Source: Triplophysa rosa | Taxonomy: Eukaryota > Chordata > Actinopteri > Cypriniformes > Nemacheilidae | Assembly (NCBI RefSeq): GCF_024868665.1 | Contig: NC_079913.1 | Coordinates: 6,363,556-6,427,555, forward strand | Length of the DNA stretch: 64,000 nucleotides | Direction of reading: 5' to 3' | Shown here: in pieces, positions 37,801-46,800 of the stretch | Numbering within the stretch: position 1 is the first letter of the stretch | Layout: the number at the start of each line of letters is the position of its first letter | Made by a program: the position numbers and the translations under genes | Notes under the pieces: generated by a model | Told to the model about the DNA's origin: nothing | Seen by the model: the letters and a program-made list of their open reading frames with translations, nothing else | The model's database searches: none

Positions 37801-40800
37801 TATTCTGTGTTATATATATGGTTGGATATTTTGAGCTTCTAACAAGCCTATTTAATTGGTCAGGCGTTGAACCTGCTGATGCGGGTGAATGAGTTCTGAT
37901 TGGGCGGCTTTGACAGGTGTCAGGTGCAACATGTCGGATGTCACTGTGATTACTGTTGACTGTTGGGTCCCATGTCTCACATGTCCCAATTCATATCTCA
38001 GATGTACATACACGAACATGCTTCCATAAATGCATCTAGAATTGCTCTCTTCTGCAATTTGGTTGAAATCATTACGCTTTTATATCTTAGTGTGAAGAAC
38101 ATCATACTTTTACAAGAGCTTTAGAAATTAGAAATCTATTGAATGGAGCTTGGATGCCCTGACATGTATTGTGCTAGCCATATGGTCCATAATTACATTT
38201 TTTCAATTTTATTAAATTAATTTAATTAAAATTTGTGCTTTGGCCTCTTTTTAGGTAAATGGGCGTGACTTTTCCAAGCCAGGACATGACGGGGCAGTGG
38301 AAGCCATGCAGAAGGACCCTATTGTGGTGCAGGTGCTGAGGCGAGGCCACGCATCTCGAAACCAGAGCAGCTTACAGGAAGTGTGTGTGGTGGACGTATG
38401 CACTCAGACGGACATCACCTTTGAGCACATCATGGCTCTGGCAAAGATGAGACCCAGTACCCCTCCTGTGCCGGACATATGCCCCTTCCTGCTGTCTGAC
38501 AGGTACATATGCTGTAATTAACGAAGGTTTTTAACATTTCAACACAAAACAATACCGCACGCAGCTTTCCCCTGACAAATGCATGTTTCTAGCAAATGCA
38601 GACAGTACATCTCTTAAGTCTCTCTTAACCACTCGGATTTGAATTTCAATGACGTCCCACTGGTGCATCTTATTGTCAAGGATTTCTTCATCGCCCAGCA
38701 ACGGCTGTAACCCCTCTCCCCCTTGAAATATCCCTCACCACGTCGTAAAGTCACACCGGAGCCTATGTGTAATTATTGTGGTAGCTTCCCTTATCCATTT
38801 CCAGTAATGAGTAGTATGAAGGGTGATTAAAACCTAATGGAGTGCTAAAATATCAAACAGGCTGGCACACGGGTTTCTCTTGGTATTTTATACCCTTTTA
38901 CAGCCCTTGAACCACTTCAAATTGTCCAATGAGACATAAATCACTCAGTCCTTCAGTGTTGTTTGTGTGGACGATCTGATCAGCTGCCTCCTTATGTGCT
39001 TTTGTGTGGATTTATTTATATTTATGTGTGTGTGGCTACATATAACCAGAAATAAGGATTCGGTTGATTTTTGTGTGCGCGTGTGTACAAGCAGGCTTTG
39101 CACGGATTGCTTAGTAGCGTGCAACAGTTCACTTGCAATTGAACCCCAACATAATGTGTTAACAGATTAATGAGTATTGTTTGTAATTGCATGCGTCCTA
39201 TGGCTACAAACAAATTCTGTTATCCTCTGAGGAGCGTAACGCATGGTTTGGAGTCGGTTTAATGTGAGCGTACTGATTTAACCATATTATTGCAAATGGA
39301 ACAGCGTGCGCAAATCTAGCCTAGTATCTAGCCATAATGTTTGTTTCTCTTGTTCTCGTTCCCCAGCTGTCATTCCATTCAGACGGTGGATCATGAATAT
39401 TTTGATTGTCCAGAGTATGTCTCCAGCACTCAGGCAGAAGTGGAAAGGGCCGATGAATTTGAATGTGAGGTGAGTCGAAGGCAGCGGGTTTCTAATCGGT
39501 TAAAAAGCAGACCCATTTGCCGTAATGAAATTCATATTTTCATGGGTTCCAATGAAGTTTAAGGCGCATGAAGAGAGAGTTTCAAGGGGAGATTGGTGGT
39601 ATATTAAAGGGATAGTTCACCCAAAACTGAAAATTCTGTGATATTGGGTCAATCTTATTGTACGTCATTTCAAAATCTTATAGCATTTTTTATGCAAGAC
39701 AAAATACTGAGAATTTTGAACTTTCATTGTGACCCTGACTCTCAAGCTCCAAAAAGGAAAATAAACATCACAAAAGTGTTATAAAAATAGCCTGAGTTTA
39801 AAGTCTTGCGATTCACTTCGCTGTTGTGCTTTTTTCATATTGTAAAATGACATTGTGTTACCTATGAACTTCATGTAAATCAGTCTTCCTTTTATTTTTT
39901 ATAACATGACATGAAGGTTATTAAATAATGAACGTTTCTTTAAGTAGCTTGATACAGCTGGAGAACTTACAAATGATGCTATTATAACTGATATGAATGA
40001 TATGTAGGAGACCAGATACAGACGTAATTAGTCTTACTTTAGTATCATTAATGTTTTCCTCTAATGTGTCTCTTATTGATAGTTTTTGCAAAGAAAACAT
40101 TAATAGTCAAGTCAATTCAAAATTTATTTCTAAAGCACATTTTAAAACAACAGAGTTGCGCCAAAGTGCTGTACAACAAAACACCAATCAAAAGCAAACC
40201 TAAAAGCAAACCTAATATAACAATAAGCACAACAAATGAAATACAATCAAAACATATTAAAATAAACCCTAGAAAATATATTTTAATCAAAAGCTAAAAA
40301 AAGATTTAAAAAGGGATTAATAAATCATCATTTTAAAGATTCATTAGATTTGATTCTATATCAGACGTCTCGTGAAAGTATATAGTCGATCAAATTTGCT
40401 ATGGGTTTTGCGATATCTCAGTATGTAACAAATGCATTTTTTAAAACTAGCAAATGAATGTCTGTATTTCTAGGAAGATTTTTAAAGACACAGTTCACCT
40501 GAAATTTGAAAAATTGTGTCATTGTTTGCTTGCACACTGTTATTTTTTCCATGGAATGCGAAAGGAGAATTTTCCATACAATTTCCCATACAATGACAGC
40601 TCATAGTGGCTAGGTCTGTCAAGTCCGTATGTATAAGGATCCTTCAAAACTGACAAAAACGATACACAGGTATGGAATGACTTGAAGGTTGAGTAAATAA
40701 TGACAGACATCCTCTCTCTCTGGGTTCTGCATTAGCCTACGACGCTTCACGCGCGGATGAGCTCCTTCCATGCGAGATAACTTCAGCCAATCTCAGTCAC

Positions 40801-43800
40801 GAGCCAATCTTTCGAAACCGGCCAAAACAAAACTAATAGCATTGGGAGGGAACAAGAATGTGGCACATATCCTCGATCAATTCCATGATCTGTAGAATTA
40901 TCAGTGATTTGGGAGTTCCTTCGGTAGGCGCTTTACTTTCAGGCGGATTGTAGAGGATCATTCTGCTCGGCAGATCGGTTGATCCCTTTCTGTGAACACG
41001 TGGCCGTAAACAATAGGCCTGAGGAAAATATGAGGTATCTTCGGGCTTCCAAACGATCAATATGAAGCCATATTAAAGCCGGTGGTGATAAATTGCATCC
41101 ATTGTGGACTGACAGTAACCGGGGTTCAGCTGAAATATGAGAGAGTTCGCCTGTTTATATCCCACCGTGGACATTGCAATGAAGGGGTTGGTTTCTCATT
41201 TTTAGAAATTATTTGCCAAATAAGGATATTTGACAGTTTGGTGAATGTGTTCTTGGAAGAGAAGGTGGGACTTCATATTGTCGCTGTTGTAAATCTGGTT
41301 AATGTGGAGGGAAGGCTGGTTGATGTATGATGGCAATGCTCGGTCAAGACTGTCGACCGGTAAATGAGCCGTTTTGCTTGAATGAACCGAGCACATGGTT
41401 AATGGTATGCCTAGTTATGGCAAACCGCTGTTTTTTGAGAAATAAATCTTTCAAATGCAGTGCTGTTAGTAATGCCAAGCATTGGCTTTGACAAGTATCA
41501 TAAAAGTTGACCATCATGCTGACCATCTTCTGCAGGACCAATAATGAAGACCGAATGAGTGACCTGAAACTATGGACTCCAAGAAATCTGCTATCTAATA
41601 GGCTGTGCCAGAGATAGTTCTCTTCAAAAAGGCTTTAAAATATTTTTTAAAGCAATCAAGAACTGATTTTTGTATTTCTGTGTGATTCAGCTATGTTGCT
41701 TTGACAAAAAAATGTCTGACACTTGATATACACTTGATGGCTGTCATTTATTATTATCATTTATTATACAGAGCATCATTTAGTATACTGTTCAGTTTGA
41801 ACACTATTTAAAGAGCCCTTAAAATACTTAAGTACAAGGTGAACTAAGTTTGCTTTGATTTTATTCTGAACCATATGTAAACAATATGTAAATGAAAGTT
41901 GTACATTCAAAATGTCTGGGTTTGTTTGCGTGTTACAGGAGGTCGAGCTCTGTCGAATGAACAGCCAGGAAAAACTTGGTCTGACTCTCTGTTACCGCAC
42001 CGATGAGGACGAAGATGCAGCCATTTTTGTTGGCCAGGTGGGTACTTTGAACTGTAAGGAAATTATGATCATTATAGGCTATTTATCTCAGGCTCACATT
42101 ATCAAAAGGAAGCCTTGTCTCTTGTTTGTGAGAAAGGAAATGAACAATGTTTTTGGTAATCAAAGACAAGTAATTTGTGTTTCATTCATTGTCATATGTA
42201 GGTGTGAACCGCAAGATGTGATGTTGAGCTTAAAATCCAATCCATGCAGCGAATAAATCTCTGACCCCTTCTTAGCATCAATTAAAATGTTCAGAAAAGT
42301 AATTAAAAGATAAAAGCTTGGTTTAATCTGATCTCATTCTTCCACATCACTATGCTCCCCGAGTTAAAACGAAAATGCTTTATATGGAAAATTTGTGGAC
42401 AATTTCCTCCGAAGTTCAAATGCCAGGCGAAAGTTAGCAGAACTGAGTCAAGCATGAAGAGAACAAGTCAGGTCTGGAAAATGATTCCGCATACAGACGG
42501 TTCTTTTTCAGCGTTTTAATTGCCGATTTTAATTAGCAGGGAATGGCACCTCTCTCGTCTCCTGCCGAGTGTAAAATGCCACTTTTTCTCCATTCACGTC
42601 CTTCGCACACCAAGGCACACAAAGGCACAAAACAGGGAGGGTTTTTCAACGCAGACAGGGAGTGAATTATTATAGAGATGTTGCCGGTTCTTACACCATT
42701 CCAGCGCAGAGATATGTAAATGAAGACCACCTGACTGCAGACAGGGCGAAACAGCTCCTGAAGCAGATTCTTTTCTCATTCATATCATCACAGGTTTAGC
42801 ATAAACAACAACAAAAATGATTTGTTTATGCCTGGGGGAGATCTTGAGGTTAGAATCTTAAAAAAGGTATCTATAGTACTATATCGTAAATATGTACACA
42901 GTACTATGAAACATATTGATATGGATCATGGTAGTTTTATTCTATCCAATTAAATAGATATAATCTTTAAAATGGACATAGTACCACCCCTTTTTCTGTG
43001 ATGTAATCACATCTTGATGTCAAAAAAAGTTACTTTATTTTTATTATTTCTTATTTTGGTTATTGATTACAATTATACATTTTTATCATTTATTTTATAG
43101 ACTGTGTTTCTATAAATAGTCTGACATTTATGTTTTTAATCCTGGAATCATTTTGGTGATCGTTATTGTAGTGGTGTGTTCACATATTGAGGTCATCTTT
43201 GTTGTTGTTAATAGGTTGAGCCGAACAGCCTAGCTGCAAGGGATGGACGCATCAGAGAGGGCGACAGAATTTTACAGGTGTGGTACAAAAAATACACAAG
43301 CTCATTTACATTCACCACCTACATTGAATGACCTACAAAACAAGATGAACACTTTTTATTTATTAGACCCTTTTGTTTGAGACGTTAAGTTTTTTTCTGA
43401 GCAGCAACCTTCCAGTCTCTCTCGTGAAACCAACACGGAACTGCAATTCATTTAGTGTCCACTATAGACTGGCTCCAAAACAGAGCAGCATCTCAGTGAG
43501 CCCCATGTTATGATTTTTTTGTATCTCATCCGTTTCAATTATATTAAGCCTTAAAATACTGCATAATTAAGGTCGTGGCCACTTGAGTAACAGGCTTTTT
43601 CACAAACCAGGCACCTCAGCTTCACCCACGTCCTGCCTTTTTGCCCATTTCCTATTATCTGGGAGCGATGTGCTGCGACAACCGGCTCCGCCCACTTTAG
43701 GCTTCAAAATTGCTCTTCACAAACCTATAGGTGACGTCACGGACTATGTCCATGTTTTATGCAGTCTATGGTTTTTTCACGTAAAGCTGGAAATAAGTAG

Positions 43801-46800
43801 AAGGTACTATAGGATTTAATATAGGATTTTTTTGAGGATTTTTTTCACATTCAGCACCATTAATACTGTAGGTCACTTATGAAATGTAAGGACAATTGTG
43901 ACATTGACTCCGTAATCTCCATTGGACAAAAGGTCAGATTTCTTTTTTCCACTGAAGCGCAAAGAATGCTCTTTGGATTTCTGCATAAAGCATATTGGCA
44001 TAACATGGATCATCAGTTTTTGAACAAACTTGAGGAGTCCGTACCAGCTCAAGTGCATTTGAGCAAAACAGGGACATAAAAAATCCAAAAATAATGATTT
44101 CCAACCTTTAATTTAACACGCTGAAAAAAATAATTTAAAATGAAAGAAAAATGTGTATTTCATTTAATAAAGGACAGAACAGCAGCATGTTCACGTGTGG
44201 TCTCCGACTTTATTAATCCCCGTTTATATATCCGTGCAAATGTTGTACTAATAAATCCAGCCGCTCGCAAATAAACCAGATCATAATGATTAACTGCAGT
44301 TAAATATCAGTTTTAAATGCCTCTGCATTTACAGCGTGTTAACAGAGTCAGTGTGACATTCAACAGAGGCCATTGGGATAAAGGTTCAAAGAATTTATGA
44401 GCGAAATAAGACTGAGAGAGAAAGATACAGTACAAGCGACATGAAGCATCTGTGGGTGTAGCAGTGAGGGAGATAAATGCAGCGATTCAGCTCGCGTCTG
44501 TCTCGTTCACTCCACCCCTATTATCTTCCTGTGACAGCACCATTACTCTATAGGAGAAAAGATGAACGACACCTGTCAGATCCTGGTTAATTGTGTGTCT
44601 GGGGTATGTATGCCGCCAAAATGCTTTTATAAAAGCTGCGATCCCTGCAGCCCAGTCGGCAGTCTTGGTAATCGATGCAAAGTCTCTCCCGTAGTAAATG
44701 CATAATTGACTGGAGGTTGTTATGTCACGGCGGGGGCCTGGTGTTGGCGCGCGTGAGAGGAAATGCAATTTTGCTCCACTTCTGTCATTGATGAAGTGTG
44801 TTTCCGGTATGAAGATCTTGACAGTCTATCATTAGCTTTGTGTGTGAGTCATTGTCTCTGTGAATCCATGTTTCTTCCAGATAAACGGTCATGACGTGCA
44901 GGACAAGGAAGAGGCTGTTGCTCTTCTCTCAAATGAGAATTCCAGATCCATAGTATTGCTTGTCACCAGACCTGAAGGACAGGTGGGTTAATAGGCATTG
45001 TTGATGGCTTCGTCCCGCATTAGTGCCAAATGCATGTGGAAAGCCGTTTTGACTAGATACATTTTAAGAAAGAATTGGGTTTTGTAAAGTAGGCCATCCC
45101 ACAATGCACTGCAATGAGTATTTTGACCAACTCCGAGTGCTCCGTTGGTCTAGAACTTGTAAATTACATCTGTCTTTTCTTTCTAAGATGGATGGAAGCT
45201 GGCTTGATGAGGACCATCATGATTTCCTAGAGGAACTGAAGATGGAGATTCTAGAGGGGAAGAAAAAAGAAGGAATTCTTCAAACAGCAAGTCGCATGAA
45301 GCAGGTATGAAGTCTGATGTTCCTTAGCCGTACCTTCTAGTTCATTTGACAGTCATTAGGAGCTCTTTTCTGTTTGTTTCTTACAGTCTAAAAGACTAGA
45401 AGAACAATCTACAGATACAGCAACCTGCTCCTCCAGCATTCCTGAACAGGACAGTGGTGTGAAATGTAGCTTTGAGGAGGGCTCTGAACATGAACTTTCT
45501 CACTCCCAAACAAGAACTCAACATCAACTTCTGGACAGGTGGGAGGCAGGCTCGCGTTTGGTTCCTATGGACACCATGAGCTTTGGCAGGCAGGAGCCAG
45601 GTCAGGATGGAATAATGAGTGAGAACGGAGTTGAATGTGACCGCTTTCAACAACTCCTGGAGCTCAAGTGCCAGATCCGTAATGGCGGGGAATGTGGGTT
45701 GGTCTACAGGCGAAGCAGCACTATCGAATGCAGCCTGACAGAACAAGGTGGGAGCGGTGTGGCACGGGAACTGCACATGCTCAACGAGGAGCTTCGCAAC
45801 ATTGAACGAGAGTGTCAGAGCATCATGCAAGCCCACCAGCTCCGTAGGAGCAAACACGACTCACCCAGGACAGACAAGGAGAACCGCCTGCGGCGTTGCA
45901 AGCTTGCAGATATAAATGAGCATCCTGAAAGACTTCAAGGGGAGAAGCTGCGTGATAAAGATAGTTCTAGTGCCTATAACACGGCGGAAAGCTCTCGCTC
46001 AACACCGCTGGGAACAGAAGGGTCGTCTGACCTCTCGCTTCACCGTCGTGTCCACTTGACCAATCAGAAGAACCTGCGAAGCACCCAAAATGTACAGAGC
46101 CCGTACAATAGCCCGTACAATAGCCCTATTTTGTCATTTCCCAGCCAAAGTAGCTCTGCTTATACTCGTGCCCATACGTACACCAGCTCAACACCTCCTT
46201 TACAGACCCCCATGACCAGTCCTGGTTCACAAGGTCCCAGCCAGGCTTTCTCGAGCAGCCTGGAGCAAAGTCCCAGCAACCCCTCAGAATCCGACCCAGC
46301 CCTCCCAGCAGATGACGAACATTGTGAAAGGAACCGGGGCGGAGCCTCAGCCACCCGCCACTACCCATCGCCCTACCACAGCAACACAGCACCAACCCAG
46401 ACCCCTGGCACACGGCACTACCAGAGCTACCTACAGCTACTACAGCAACATTCCACTTCTTCTCTAGAGTACTCCCAGAGCCAGCTCAGCCTTCTCAGCC
46501 TCCATGGACGGCCCGGTCCTGCACAATCCGGCCGGGTGGAATGGAAGGTCAAAGTTCGGGCAGATGGAACTAGGTACGTTGCACGCCGGCCCGCAAGAGA
46601 CCGCATTCTACGCGAGCGAGCCCTGCGGATCCGTGAGGAACGTAGCGGGGGGATGACTACAGATGACGATGCAGTGAGCGAATTGAAGATGGGTCGGTAT
46701 TGGAGCAAGGAAGAACGCAAGCAGCAGCTAGCACGTGCGAGAGAGCAGCGACGCAGGAGGGAGTTCATGCAGAGGAGCAGGCTGGAGTGTCTTAAGGAGA

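Larger units (their letters stand above)
39470..41938. other. pdzrn4 intron 3
   Basis: 2469 nt. It contains a foldback terminus (39605-39645), a dispersed repeat (40098-40200) and a diverged foldback copy (40482-40712). The block 40735-41560 is GC-richer, open on both strands in part (41082-41541), but matches no protein I know. Confidence 0.6.

Noticed and set aside
41082..41541. Adjacent frames on both strands in pdzrn4 intron 3, considered as a transposase relic
   Set aside because: No DDE, zinc-finger or other recognisable motif; no terminal repeats found around it.
43732..43739. CRE site TGACGTCA
   Set aside because: It is part of a dispersed repeat consensus, so its presence is not evidence of regulation of pdzrn4.
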